DNA of 64,000 nt, taken from Virgibacillus sp. LDC-1. GTDB taxonomy: Bacteria; Bacillota; Bacilli; Bacillales; Amphibacillaceae. Shown here in pieces: positions 7,857 through 17,100 of the stretch (its first letter is position 1; every line of letters begins with the position of its first letter). The position numbers were made by a program, and so were the translations under genes. The stretch spans positions 1 to 64,000 of the forward strand of contig NZ_JARUVL010000015.1 in assembly GCF_030137545.1 (NCBI RefSeq), read 5' to 3'. A model generated the notes under the pieces. It saw only the letters and a list, made by a program, of their open reading frames with translations, did not search any database and was not told the DNA's origin.

Positions 7857-9312
7857 ACGGACGGCGCTCGGAGTGGAGGATTTTCAATCATTTTTTAATC
7901 ACTCAACAGATATCCGCGTGGAAGAGCAGACACTTTATCGTAAACAAGAGTCAGTCCAGATGATTATTGTTTTTGGACAAGGGCTTATTAGCACAAGCAC
8001 CTTACTGAAAAGTATTTTACCGAATATACAAAAGCTATATAGTGATGATGGTGAAGCAGGATTAAAAAAACAAAATAGTTCCAATCGATTAGAGTGTAAA
8101 AAGCATAAAAATCCACAAATTGAGCAAAAAGTGCAGCAAAAAGTATTCGATGGAAATGTTGCCATTTTAATTAATGATACGATTTATTTTTATGATATAG
8201 CTGACGCACCAAAGCGTTCACCTGAAGAGTCCATTACTGAAGTATCTGTTCGCGGACCGAGAGATGCGTTTATTGAAGACTTAGATTCGAATATCGCTTT
8301 GATTCGGAAACGCGCCAAAACAGATACGTTAGTTACGAAGTCCTTTATTATTGGTCGTAGAAGCCAAACAAAGGTGAGTCTCGTTTATATGACTGATATA
8401 CAAAATCAAGCAATTGTCGATGAAGCAGCTCGCAGACTTGAAGCAATTGATATTGATTTTTTAATTACTGATAACCAGCTTATCGAATTATTAGGGGACA
8501 AGAAAATTTCCTTGTTTCCATTAATGGAGAGCATCTCTCGACCAGACGGCGTTATTAGCTGCCTGGCAAGAGGAAGATTTGCTATTTTTATGGATAATTT
8601 GCCGAGTGTTCTGATTGGACCGGCAAATTTAGGGTTGCTTTTAAGCACATCAGAGGATGCACATACACCATATTACTATGCTACCTTTGAAATGCTGCTG
8701 CGCTTAGCCGGATTGTTTGTTGCTATTTTTCTTCCTGCATTCTGGGTGGCCCTTTCTGCTTATAATGTTGATCAAATTCCTTTACCTTTGTTGGCAACGA
8801 TTGCTGCATCAAGAATTGGTATCCCGTTTAATACAACGGTGGAACTTATTCTCATGCTTAGTTTGTTTGAAATATTTAGAGAAGCAGGTGTCCGTTTACC
8901 AAAAGCGGTTGGGCAAACTGTAGCTGTTGTAGGCGGATTAATTGTTGGGGATGCGGCAATTCGAGCTGGACTAACGTCGCCAACGATGCTCGTTATTTCC
9001 TCGATTACTGCTGTTGCAACATTTACACTTGGTAATCAGTCGCTCTTTGGAACAGCAACGGTGCTTCGCTTTGGTGTTATCCTATTTTCGGCAGTACTTG
9101 GCATGTATGGATTTTTCTTAAGCTTGTTTTTAATTATTGCATACTTGGCCAAGCTGGAGTCCTTTGGAATATCCTATTTAAGTCCATTGGCTCCATTAAG
9201 TATCAAAGGGCTACTCAAAGGATTCGTAAAAGTGCCAGTGGAAACTGATACGACTCGTGCAGAAATGTTGAAGGTTAAGGACGCAACTAGAAAACCGAAG
9301 CGGAGGAAATAG
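7846..9312 (+). CDS. Spore germination receptor A subunit (GerA/GerKA family)
   Basis: A 488-aa protein of the GerA family. A long soluble N-terminal region (to about residue 270) is followed by a membrane C-terminal half. Family segments are VRGPRDAFIEDLDSNIALIR, TKSFIIGRRSQTKVSLVYM and RPDGVISCLARGRFAI, then AAIRAGLTSPTMLVISSITA and TLGNQSLFG. The subunit works with B and C to signal ion and dipicolinate release. The N-terminal domain is interrupted by a Lys/Asn-rich linker near residues 70-85. The C subunit starts 1 bp after this stop. Confidence 0.92.
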   Translation: MKGRRTALGVEDFQSFFNHSTDIRVEEQTLYRKQESVQMIIVFGQGLISTSTLLKSILPNIQKLYSDDGEAGLKKQNSSNRLECKKHKNPQIEQKVQQKVFDGNVAILINDTIYFYDIADAPKRSPEESITEVSVRGPRDAFIEDLDSNIALIRKRAKTDTLVTKSFIIGRRSQTKVSLVYMTDIQNQAIVDEAARRLEAIDIDFLITDNQLIELLGDKKISLFPLMESISRPDGVISCLARGRFAIFMDNLPSVLIGPANLGLLLSTSEDAHTPYYYATFEMLLRLAGLFVAIFLPAFWVALSAYNVDQIPLPLLATIAASRIGIPFNTTVELILMLSLFEIFREAGVRLPKAVGQTVAVVGGLIVGDAAIRAGLTSPTMLVISSITAVATFTLGNQSLFGTATVLRFGVILFSAVLGMYGFFLSLFLIIAYLAKLESFGISYLSPLAPLSIKGLLKGFVKVPVETDTTRAEMLKVKDATRKPKRRK

Positions 9313-9313
9313 A

Positions 9314-10453
9314 ATGCGCATCATACAATGGATAAAGCTCCTTATCGTTGCTTGTGTATTTTTTCTGCTAGCAGGCTGTTGGGATGAAAAGGAAATTGGG
9401 GAAGTAGATTATGCAACAGTAATGGGTATTGATTATAAGGATGATCAATATAAGCTTTATGTTCAGCTTCTCGATTTTGCGAATGTCGCCAAGCAGGAAG
9501 GCGTAAAGCAAACACAGCCAGCACCAATATATATTGGAAAAAGTAGTGGTTCGACGTTGAATGAGGCAATTAATCAACTAGTTGAAACGTCGCAACAGGT
9601 TTTAAATTGGGGGCATGTTGGTGCAGTCGTCTATTCGGAAGCAGCGTTAAAAAACGGGCTTGAGAAGATCGAACAATCGATGCGAAGAAGTGGGGAATTT
9701 CGTAATTCTGCATGGATGTATGGAACGAAGGAGCCGATTGAAGAGCTATTAAGTATACCAGGTTTTTTTAATACACCGCCATTGTATACGATTCTTTATA
9801 AGCCAAAGGATTTTTATAAAGAATACTCTTATATTAAACCGAATCGGATGTATAATTTTGTCTCCATCTACAAGGATCCAGGTGGTACGTCATTGCTTCC
9901 ATCTTTATCTATCGATCGAGATGATTGGACGGAAGCAGTCGTTCAAAATGAAACGAAGAAGACGCTAAAAATCAATGGAGTATTTCCCATTGAATATGAC
10001 GGTAAATACACGGATTGGTTGGATAAAGACGAAATACCAGGATTAAAGTGGGTAGGTGCAGATATTCAAAAGAGTCCGTTAAAGCTTGAAAAAGATGGCA
10101 AAAAAATTGGTAGTGTAGAAGTAGAACGCCCAAAGTCAAAGATAAAACAAATAAGGGGTGGAACAGCTCCAATCTTTGAGATAGAAATTAAAGCAGAAGG
10201 TTCAGTGGAAGATTTAATCACAAGTTTGTCAGAGCGAGAAATTGTGAAACAAGCCAAAGAGGAGATTGAAAAAGAAATAAGAAAAACTTATGAAACAGCG
10301 GTTGAAAAGCAGGTGGATATTTATAATTTTAAAAATGAACTATTCCGTAATGGAATGTCGCCAAGAAAGCTAAAGGATGTTCACTTAACAAAGGAAAGCT
10401 TAGGGAAGGTAAAGGTTTATTTTACACTAGAAAGTATGGGGATATATGAGTGA
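9314..10453 (+). CDS. Spore germination receptor C subunit, lipoprotein (GerC family)
   Basis: A 379-aa lipoprotein. The signal peptide ends in the lipobox LLAGC (Cys22), followed by WDEKEIGEVDYATVMGIDY, the standard start of mature GerC proteins. A Ger(x)C C-terminal domain spans about residues 220-375 (FEIEIKAEGSVEDL through the final SLGKVKVYFTLES). It sits on the outer face of the inner spore membrane with the A and B subunits. GGAGG precedes the ATG closely, within the end of the A gene. Confidence 0.93.
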   Translation: MRIIQWIKLLIVACVFFLLAGCWDEKEIGEVDYATVMGIDYKDDQYKLYVQLLDFANVAKQEGVKQTQPAPIYIGKSSGSTLNEAINQLVETSQQVLNWGHVGAVVYSEAALKNGLEKIEQSMRRSGEFRNSAWMYGTKEPIEELLSIPGFFNTPPLYTILYKPKDFYKEYSYIKPNRMYNFVSIYKDPGGTSLLPSLSIDRDDWTEAVVQNETKKTLKINGVFPIEYDGKYTDWLDKDEIPGLKWVGADIQKSPLKLEKDGKKIGSVEVERPKSKIKQIRGGTAPIFEIEIKAEGSVEDLITSLSEREIVKQAKEEIEKEIRKTYETAVEKQVDIYNFKNELFRNGMSPRKLKDVHLTKESLGKVKVYFTLESMGIYE

Positions 10454-10457
10454 AAAG

Positions 10458-10502
10458 CAACAACAACCTTTGACTACAATAGGCAGTCAAGGGTTGTTGT
10501 TG
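10458..10502 (+). terminator. Stem-loop, probable terminator of the germination operon
   Basis: A long hairpin (CAACAACAACC with GGGTTGTTGTTG, extended by TGACT/AGTCA). The T-rich stretch comes about 8 nt after the stem, so termination is likely but not textbook. Confidence 0.65.
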
Positions 10503-10541
10503 AAGTTTCAATTTTTTTAAACAATGCCAGTCATAACCCCA

Positions 10542-11450
10542 TTATCGGCGATTGCTTTTTGGATCAAATGCATCACGTAGTCCGTCCCCGATGAAATTAA
10601 TAGCAAGTACTGTGACGAGTATACCAACACCTGGGGGAATCCAAGCTTCTGGATGATCGCGTAAAATACGAATGTTCTGCGCCTCTGATATCATATTGCC
10701 CCACGTGGGAGTTGGTTGTGGAATCCCCATTCCGATAAAGCTTAAGCCAGATTCGATAATGATCATGGTTGCCATCATTAAAGTTGCATTAACAATAATA
10801 GGGCCAATCGCATTCGGAATAAAGTGCTTAAAGATAATGCGAAAATCACTTGCACCTATAGCTCTTGCGCCAAGTACAAATTCCTGCTCGCGAAGCGATA
10901 AAAATGTGCCACGAACAATGCGCGTTAAGGTAGGCCAGGTTGTAATCGCAATAACAAAGACAAATATCGAGATCGTTATTTTTTCTAACAGGGCTATAAT
11001 TGTAAGGGCAAGGACGAGAAAGGGAAGCGCCAATACTAAATCAGCTAAACGCATGATGATGTTATCAACCGTTCCACCATAGTAACCACTAATTGCTCCT
11101 AATATAACGCCAATAACGAGTGTGAAAAGCATCGCACTAAAGCCGACCGTTAAGGAGATTCTAGCACCATAAAGGATGCGCGCAAAGTTATCTCTGCCAG
11201 AGCTGTCAGTTCCAAGAATGTGCTCAGAGGATGGTGGCTTTTCCACCATAAGTAAGTCTCCTTTCGTAGGATCGTGGCTAGTAAGCTGTGGTGCAAAAAC
11301 AGCAGCGAGAACAATGAGCACCATTGCAATGACCCCAAGAATAGCGAGCTTATTCTTTAAAAAACGTTGTAAGGCGAGCTGGAATGGACTTTTTGGCTTT
11401 TTAATTTGTGAAGATACAGAAGGAGTTGGTCGACCATGATTAGCTTGCAT
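10542..11450 (-). CDS. appC: Oligopeptide ABC transporter permease, AppC/OppC type
   Basis: A 302-aa inner-membrane permease. A cytosolic N-terminus and first helix (FLKNKLAILGVIAMVLIVLA) are followed by the OppC domain GTDSSGRDNFARILYGARISL. Further on are the EAA-type coupling loop (ARAIGASDFRIIFKHFIPNA, which contacts the ATPase) and the terminal INFIGDGLRDAFDP. It is the last gene of the minus-strand operon D-F-A-B-C, the same order as B. subtilis appDFABC. The appB stop is 11 bp upstream of its start. Confidence 0.9.
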   Translation of the reverse strand: MQANHGRPTPSVSSQIKKPKSPFQLALQRFLKNKLAILGVIAMVLIVLAAVFAPQLTSHDPTKGDLLMVEKPPSSEHILGTDSSGRDNFARILYGARISLTVGFSAMLFTLVIGVILGAISGYYGGTVDNIIMRLADLVLALPFLVLALTIIALLEKITISIFVFVIAITTWPTLTRIVRGTFLSLREQEFVLGARAIGASDFRIIFKHFIPNAIGPIIVNATLMMATMIIIESGLSFIGMGIPQPTPTWGNMISEAQNIRILRDHPEAWIPPGVGILVTVLAINFIGDGLRDAFDPKSNRR

Positions 11451-11461
11451 CTTTATTCACC

Positions 11462-12427
11462 TCAATCATAGCGAATTCTCGGATCGACAATACTGTAAAA
11501 TATATCTGCGAGCAGGTTACCAATTAAAATCGTCACCCCTAATAAGAGGTTAATGGCCATAATGACTGGATAGTCCCGATTTGTAATCGAATTAATAAAC
11601 AATGTCCCTAGCCCTGGGTAGCTAAACACTTGTTCCGTAATGATTGCTCCACTTAACAGCGCTCCAAATTCAAAGCCCATTAACGTAATAATGGGGATAA
11701 TGGCATTTCGTAATGTATGCTTATAAAGCACGTTACGCTCTGTCATTCCTTTTGCTTTAGCAGTTCGAATATAATCACTTCCGAGTACATCAAGCACCTC
11801 AGAGCGCATATAGCGCATGTAGCTAGCAGTTCCGGCTAGTCCAAGTGTGATTCCGGGTAATACCATGTGATGAATGCGATTAAAAAATGCACTTATTCCA
11901 GTTACTTCTGTACTTGTAATACTTCCTTGAGCTGGAAACCAGCCTAAATTGATGGAAAGAACATAGATGGCAATAAGACCAAAAAAGAAGTTCGGGATCG
12001 CTAATCCAAGAAACCCAAAAGTCGTTGCACCGTAATCAAGCAGGGAATACGGATTACGTGCTGAATACATTCCAATTGGAATCGCAACAATTAATGTGAT
12101 CGCGAGGGCGAAAAGCCCGAGGTTTAAAGTTTTTACGACACGCTCGGAAATCAGGCTTTGTACTGACCGTCCATTGTAATACATCGATTCACCGAAATTT
12201 CCCTTTGCTACTTCGCTCACCCATGCTGCATATTGCACTGGGATAGGATCATTCAGGCCTAATTCCTCGCGTTGCTTTTCGAAAACAGCCGGATCGACAG
12301 TAGGGTCTAAGATTTTTCCAGTAAACGGATCACCAGGGGCAGCCTTTGCTAATCCAAAAACAATGATTGTCAATAAGATAAGCATGGGAATAAAGATTAA
12401 TATTCTTCTTATAATGTACTTGTACAT
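11462..12427 (-). CDS. appB: Oligopeptide ABC transporter permease, AppB/OppB type
   Basis: A 321-aa permease beginning MYKYIIRRILIFIPML. The start is set by AGGAGG 7 nt upstream; a longer reading frame would begin 57 nt earlier inside the spacer without a ribosome binding site. It has the OppB pattern GLNDPIPVQYAAW, then the coupling loop with RTAKAKGM, and a C-terminus ending DPRIRYD. A 435-bp inverted-repeat element occupies the gap between appA and this gene, so expression of appB and appC depends on reading through it or on a promoter inside it. Confidence 0.9.
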   Translation of the reverse strand: MYKYIIRRILIFIPMLILLTIIVFGLAKAAPGDPFTGKILDPTVDPAVFEKQREELGLNDPIPVQYAAWVSEVAKGNFGESMYYNGRSVQSLISERVVKTLNLGLFALAITLIVAIPIGMYSARNPYSLLDYGATTFGFLGLAIPNFFFGLIAIYVLSINLGWFPAQGSITSTEVTGISAFFNRIHHMVLPGITLGLAGTASYMRYMRSEVLDVLGSDYIRTAKAKGMTERNVLYKHTLRNAIIPIITLMGFEFGALLSGAIITEQVFSYPGLGTLFINSITNRDYPVIMAINLLLGVTILIGNLLADIFYSIVDPRIRYD

Positions 12428-12452
12428 AATAGTGCCTCCTAGTAAGGAGGAG

Positions 12453-12887
12453 AGGATGAGACAAAACAAAAGCATTGGTATCAAAATCCGAACAAATCCG
12501 TTTTAGTTTGAAAATGGGTTCGCTTTCACCACAGGCACAAGCGCGACATCTGCTCAAAAAGACTTCGCAGTGTCTTCTTTGCCGCGGCACGGCCTCAACT
12601 AACACGGAAAAGAAAATACGCTTTTCCGTGTGGATTTTTCGACGTACAGGACGTACTAGCGCAGACGTTGCTATTGGATGTAGCGGTTTTAGTCTGCGCT
12701 CCCCTGTTGCTGTTCCCACAGGACAAGGAATGCTTCGGCAGCGACGCTTCGCACGCAGAAAAAGTGCTTTTCTTTTTCAAGGAGTCTCACCCCTTTCAAC
12801 TGCCGATAAATTCATTAAATTGAATTAAATACTGTAGTCAATATTTCGTTTGGATTTTTTAGATGTAAAATTGTTTTGTCCCAGCCT
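12453..12887. mobile_element. MITE-like interspersed element with terminal inverted repeats
   Basis: This 435-bp non-coding element has imperfect 17-bp terminal inverted repeats: GGATGAGACAAAACAA at the left and TTGTTTTGTCCCAGCC at the right, plus inner matches AAATCCGAAC and GTTTGGATTT. It contains a strong hairpin ACACGGAAAAG/CTTTTCCGTGT near 12602-12631 and another (GCAGAC/GTCTGC) near 12660-12698. Base composition is more GC-rich than the flanks. It looks like an interspersed repeat of the kind scattered in Bacillaceae genomes, inserted between appA and appB. Open frames crossing it are judged non-coding. Confidence 0.7.
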
Positions 12888-12945
12888 CCCACTGTAATTT
12901 TCGTTCAAGTTAGAACGGGAAGATAGCTTAGTGAATTAGAAAAAG

Positions 12946-14748
12946 CTATTTTGCATCCTTGACCCACCATAAATGCGCATTATTGTACATCGAATATGGT
13001 AGTGGATCAATGCCGTTTAAGCGCTCATTATATGCCCATAAGCTATTTTGTGCATAAAGCAGCATTGCAGGAAGGTCTTCCGAAAATGTTTTTTGCCATT
13101 CCGCATACACTTCTGTACGAAAATCTTGCTCAAATGCTTCTGGTGCTTTTAATGCTTTCTTAATCAGTTCATCTGATTTTTCATTGTTCCAGCGTGAGAA
13201 ATTATACGGTGCTCTCCGTGACCATAGACCAGTAGGATCTGGATCAGCACTTCCTAGACTCCAGCCGAGTAAATATAGATCCCAGTCTGTATTATCATTT
13301 GTCAGGCTTTCTACATAGGCAGTCATTTCCTTTGGCTGGCGAAGATTAATATTAATGCCGACTTCTTCTAGCATTTGTTCAATAAGTGGCGCGGATTTTT
13401 CGCGAAGCTCATTTCCTGTTGGATAATCCATATTTAATACCCACTCATTGCCATCTGGATCTTCACGGAAGCCGTCATCATTTTTATCAACATACCCTAG
13501 CTCATCGAGGATTTGTTTTGCTTTGTCTGGATCATACGTATAGTTAACGGCTGCGTTCTCATCATATGCCCAAAATTGCTTGGCAATTGGGGAATTAATA
13601 ACTTGCCCGCGACCATGTAATAAACCTTCAATCAATCCTTCACGATTGACAGCATACGCAATCGCTTGACGAACTTTAGGATCCTTTAACTTTTCATTAG
13701 GAACCCAATTATCCGGCTCAAGTAAGCCGTTCTCTACATCTTCAGCAGAACGGTGATTATGTTTAAAGCCGAGTAGCTGATATCCAAAGTCAGCCTGTTC
13801 AATAATTTTTATGTTTCCAAAATCATTTACGGTATCATAATCAGCTGGTGCAATTCCGTTTGGATCAGCAATAAAGTCTAATTCGCCAGATTGCAGTAAA
13901 CCAGTCATGACAGATTGTGCGACAACCTTCCAAACGATTTTGTCAAGATAAGGAGCGCCTTGCCAATAATCATCGTGGCGTTCTAGAATATATTGCTCAC
14001 GTTCAACCATTTCGGTGAATTTAAAAGGTCCTGTTCCGATTATCTTACCTGCTTCTAAGGATTCTGGTGCCTTTGGCATGTCAGCAACAGGAATATCTTT
14101 GAAGATATGTTCCGGAATAATGGAGAAGCTTGCCGTATATAACGGATTGACATTCGGCTCTTCGAATTTAAACGTAACCGTATAATCATCCTCTGCGACA
14201 ACGGCATTAAATTCCTTTGATTTTCCTTCTACATAATCCTCATATCCAAGTAGTGGCATGACATAGGCAGTACGAATTCCGCCAGAGGCCACATAATCTG
14301 GATCAGCCATTGCCTTATATGTGAAAACAACATCCTCTGCGGTAAATTCCTCTCCATCATGCCACTTGACACCTTCTTCTAATGTAAAGGTGATTTCAGT
14401 TTGGTCATCATTTGTTTTCCATTCTTTTGCTAGATTTGACGTGAATTCCAAGCTTTCATTTTGTGTAACTAATCCTTCATACACGAAATCAATGACATTG
14501 GCTTCATATGCTTCTTCATAGAAAATAGGATTAAACATACCTGCTGGTGCCGAGTACATCGCTCCAACAATGGTGCCACCCTTTTGCGGTTCATCCTTTT
14601 CCTTCGCATCCTTTTCGCCTGTTGCTTCAGATTGTTTATCCTTTTCATTTTCGGGTTCTTTCGTCTCCTCATTACAGGCAATAAGTGTAATAAAGAGTGC
14701 TAAAAACAAAAACACGAGTAATAATCGCTGCTTGCTTATACGAAACAA
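12946..14748 (-). CDS. appA: Oligopeptide-binding lipoprotein, AppA type
   Basis: A 600-aa extracellular solute-binding protein (SBP family 5). The signal peptide ends in a lipobox with Cys25 (TLIAC), followed by a charged Glu/Lys linker. The mature part has GGTIVGAMYSAPAGMFNPIF, LEEGVKWHDGEEFTAEDVVF, the family's IIGTGPFKF and YDPDKAKQILDELGY. It captures peptides outside the membrane for the AppBC channel. It lies third in the operon after appD and appF, as in B. subtilis appDFABC. Its C-terminal side is followed by the MITE-like element. Confidence 0.93.
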   Translation of the reverse strand: MFRISKQRLLLVFLFLALFITLIACNEETKEPENEKDKQSEATGEKDAKEKDEPQKGGTIVGAMYSAPAGMFNPIFYEEAYEANVIDFVYEGLVTQNESLEFTSNLAKEWKTNDDQTEITFTLEEGVKWHDGEEFTAEDVVFTYKAMADPDYVASGGIRTAYVMPLLGYEDYVEGKSKEFNAVVAEDDYTVTFKFEEPNVNPLYTASFSIIPEHIFKDIPVADMPKAPESLEAGKIIGTGPFKFTEMVEREQYILERHDDYWQGAPYLDKIVWKVVAQSVMTGLLQSGELDFIADPNGIAPADYDTVNDFGNIKIIEQADFGYQLLGFKHNHRSAEDVENGLLEPDNWVPNEKLKDPKVRQAIAYAVNREGLIEGLLHGRGQVINSPIAKQFWAYDENAAVNYTYDPDKAKQILDELGYVDKNDDGFREDPDGNEWVLNMDYPTGNELREKSAPLIEQMLEEVGININLRQPKEMTAYVESLTNDNTDWDLYLLGWSLGSADPDPTGLWSRRAPYNFSRWNNEKSDELIKKALKAPEAFEQDFRTEVYAEWQKTFSEDLPAMLLYAQNSLWAYNERLNGIDPLPYSMYNNAHLWWVKDAK

Positions 14749-14867
14749 TAAAATTCCCCCTTTATCTTATTGGTGAACATCAAGCCTCCAGGAATGGAAT
14801 CCAACGATCACCTCCTTTAAGCAGTGTAACTGGAGCCTTTATATTCCCATCGCTGATTACCAAATAG

Positions 14868-15893
14868 TTAAGTTGTGCTTGTATATAAATGACATGCAAC
14901 AAACTGGCCATTTCCTACATCCTGTAAAACAGGGCGCTCCTTAGCACAGCGTTCAAAGGCACTTGGGCATCTTGTGCGAAATGCACACCCAGAAGGTGGG
15001 TTTGCAGGACTAGGCATATCCCCTGACAAAATAATTTTTTCCCGTTTTTGTTGGATGGGCTGTTGATGCTCGACTTTTGGAATAGAAGCGAGCAACGCTT
15101 TTGTATATGGATGAAGGGGCTGCTTATAAAGGTCATGCTTTGTAGCTATTTCAACGATTCTTCCTAAGTACATGACTGCAACACGATCACTAATATGCTT
15201 TACAACGCTTAGATCGTGGGCAATGAAAAGATACGTAAGTCCCAAATCATCCTGTAAATCCTTCATTAAATTCAATACTTGTGCTTGGATAGAAACATCT
15301 AATGCAGAAACTGGTTCATCACAGATAACAAATTGCGGTTCCATAATTAGGGCACGGGCAATACTGATACGCTGCCGTTGACCCCCGGAAAATTCATGGG
15401 GGTATTTTAGGCGATCGTCGGCACGTAGTCCGACTTTTTCGATCATCTCAATTGCTTTTTCTTTTCTTTCTTTTTTCGAAAAGGAGGTTTGAATGAGTAA
15501 TGGTTCTTCAACTAGCTCAGCAATACTCATTTTTGAATTCAAGGAGGCGAACGGATCTTGAAACACAATTTGCATGTCGCGTCGATAACTGCGAACCGCT
15601 CGTTGCTTTAAAGCGGCAAGCTCATTTCCATTAAAGTAAATTTTTCCTGCTGTTGGATCAAGTAGGCGGAGGATAACCCGGCCAAGCGTTGATTTTCCTG
15701 ATCCTGATTCACCAACAATCCCAAGGGTTTCCCCATTGCGGATAAAAAAAGACACATCATCAACGGCTTTTACATATCCTGTTGTACGCTTGAAAATCCC
15801 TTCTTTGATAGGGAAATACTTTTTCAGTGCTTGCACATCTAAGAGAATATCGGAACGTGCTTCGGTTTTATTTTTCTGTAGCTCATGCATCAT
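14868..15893 (-). CDS. appF: Oligopeptide ABC transporter ATP-binding protein, AppF/OppF type
   Basis: A 341-aa ATPase with Walker A GESGSGKST, signature SGGQRQRIS, Walker B FVICDEP and switch His in LFIAHD. The C-terminal oligopeptide-transporter region LHPYTKALLASIP leads to a cysteine cluster, CAFRTRCPSAFERC, which in this family can hold an Fe-S centre. Three consecutive ATG codons follow GGAGG; the middle one is used here (5-nt spacing), and the next in-frame ATG (15890) is equally plausible. The start overlaps the end of appD, giving translational coupling. Confidence 0.92.
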   Translation of the reverse strand: MMHELQKNKTEARSDILLDVQALKKYFPIKEGIFKRTTGYVKAVDDVSFFIRNGETLGIVGESGSGKSTLGRVILRLLDPTAGKIYFNGNELAALKQRAVRSYRRDMQIVFQDPFASLNSKMSIAELVEEPLLIQTSFSKKERKEKAIEMIEKVGLRADDRLKYPHEFSGGQRQRISIARALIMEPQFVICDEPVSALDVSIQAQVLNLMKDLQDDLGLTYLFIAHDLSVVKHISDRVAVMYLGRIVEIATKHDLYKQPLHPYTKALLASIPKVEHQQPIQQKREKIILSGDMPSPANPPSGCAFRTRCPSAFERCAKERPVLQDVGNGQFVACHLYTSTT

Positions 15894-16875
15894 CATTTCC
15901 TCCATTCTCATATAAAAAGCACCTGACACTATAGTCTCTATCAAGGTCTATGAGTTCTGGATTTGCTTGCTTACATCGCTCCATTACAAACGGGCAGCGG
16001 GTCGAGAAACGACACCCCTGTGGGAAATCATATGCTGGCGGAACGGTTCCTTTAATGGTGTGGAGGCGGTCAACCTCTTCTTCGATCTTTGGTAAACTAT
16101 TTAATAGTCCTTTCGTATATGGGTGACGATGATGCTTTAATATTTCCGATGTAGGTGCCTGCTCGACAATCTGCCCGCCATACATCACAAGCACGCGATC
16201 AGCATATTCAGATACGACACCAAGGTCATGCGTAATGAGGAGCAATGCCATATTAAACTTCTCTTTCATACGAACCATTAGATCTAGAATTTGCGCTTGA
16301 ATCGTGACATCGAGTGCAGTTGTTGGCTCATCTGCTATTAATAGCTTCGGATTACAAGCGATCGCCATCGCAATCATAACGCGTTGACGCATCCCACCAG
16401 ATAGCTGATGGGGATAGGATTTAATAAGCTTATCCGCTCGTGGGATCCCTACGGTTTCTAATAGATTGATAGCTTTTGCTTGTGCTTCTTGCTTTTCCAT
16501 TTTTTGATGCTTCCGTAGCACTTCTGCTATTTGATTTCCTATTGTAAAGACAGGGTTTAATGCCGTCATTGGCTCCTGAAATATCATTCCTACTTCATTC
16601 CCTCGTATCGCAGTCATCTTTTTTTGACTTAATTTATGAATTGCTTTTCCGTTCATGTAAATGGAGCCGTCCACGATTTTTCCTGGCTTTTGAATCAGCT
16701 GCATAATAGATAATGCTGTAATGCTTTTTCCACTGCCGGATTCGCCAACAAGGGCAACAGTTTCCCCAGGGTGTATCGTTAAAGAAACGTCATCAACCGC
16801 CTTAGCGACTTGCTTTTTTTCTAAGTAAAAATATGTCTTTAATGCTTTCACTGATAACACTGGTTCCGTATTCAT
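15883..16875 (-). CDS. appD: Oligopeptide ABC transporter ATP-binding protein, AppD/OppD type
   Basis: A 330-aa ATPase with Walker A GESGSGKSI, signature LSGGMRQRVMIA, Walker B LLIADEPTTALDVT and LLITHDLGVV. The C-terminal extension HRHPYTKGLLNSLPK carries a second cysteine cluster, CRFSTRCPFVMERC. It is the first gene of the app operon. The 225-bp region upstream is shared with a divergent amidase gene and contains a near-palindrome, suggesting that peptide import and amide hydrolysis are regulated together. Confidence 0.93.
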   Translation of the reverse strand: MNTEPVLSVKALKTYFYLEKKQVAKAVDDVSLTIHPGETVALVGESGSGKSITALSIMQLIQKPGKIVDGSIYMNGKAIHKLSQKKMTAIRGNEVGMIFQEPMTALNPVFTIGNQIAEVLRKHQKMEKQEAQAKAINLLETVGIPRADKLIKSYPHQLSGGMRQRVMIAMAIACNPKLLIADEPTTALDVTIQAQILDLMVRMKEKFNMALLLITHDLGVVSEYADRVLVMYGGQIVEQAPTSEILKHHRHPYTKGLLNSLPKIEEEVDRLHTIKGTVPPAYDFPQGCRFSTRCPFVMERCKQANPELIDLDRDYSVRCFLYENGGNDDA

Positions 16876-16998
16876 GTATCCACCCCATTTTGCTTAGTCA
16901 AAATTGAATGCTATGATAAGTCTGTTAAGAGAAATTTACGTGTAGGAGAATAGACTTGTATCATAAATCGAATTATTCGTATATCCTATGATGGGTAA

Positions 16999-17021
16999 CG
17001 TTAATTTATTCGTAAATAACG
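16999..17021. promoter_or_regulatory. Near-palindrome in the appD/amidase divergent region
   Basis: CGTTAATTTA and TAAATAACG face each other around TTCG, matching except for one extra A. It lies between two divergent transcription units and may be an operator. The binding protein is unknown. Confidence 0.35.
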
Positions 17022-17100
17022 ATGACTACTAGGAATATAGAGAGAACGTGTTGGACTAGAACCCTTAATTTAAAGCCAGTGTGATGAGGAGGAAGCAAGA

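Noticed and set aside
12330-12828. Open frames on both strands across the appA-appB gap
   Set aside because: They run through the inverted-repeat element with no ribosome binding site or recognisable domain.
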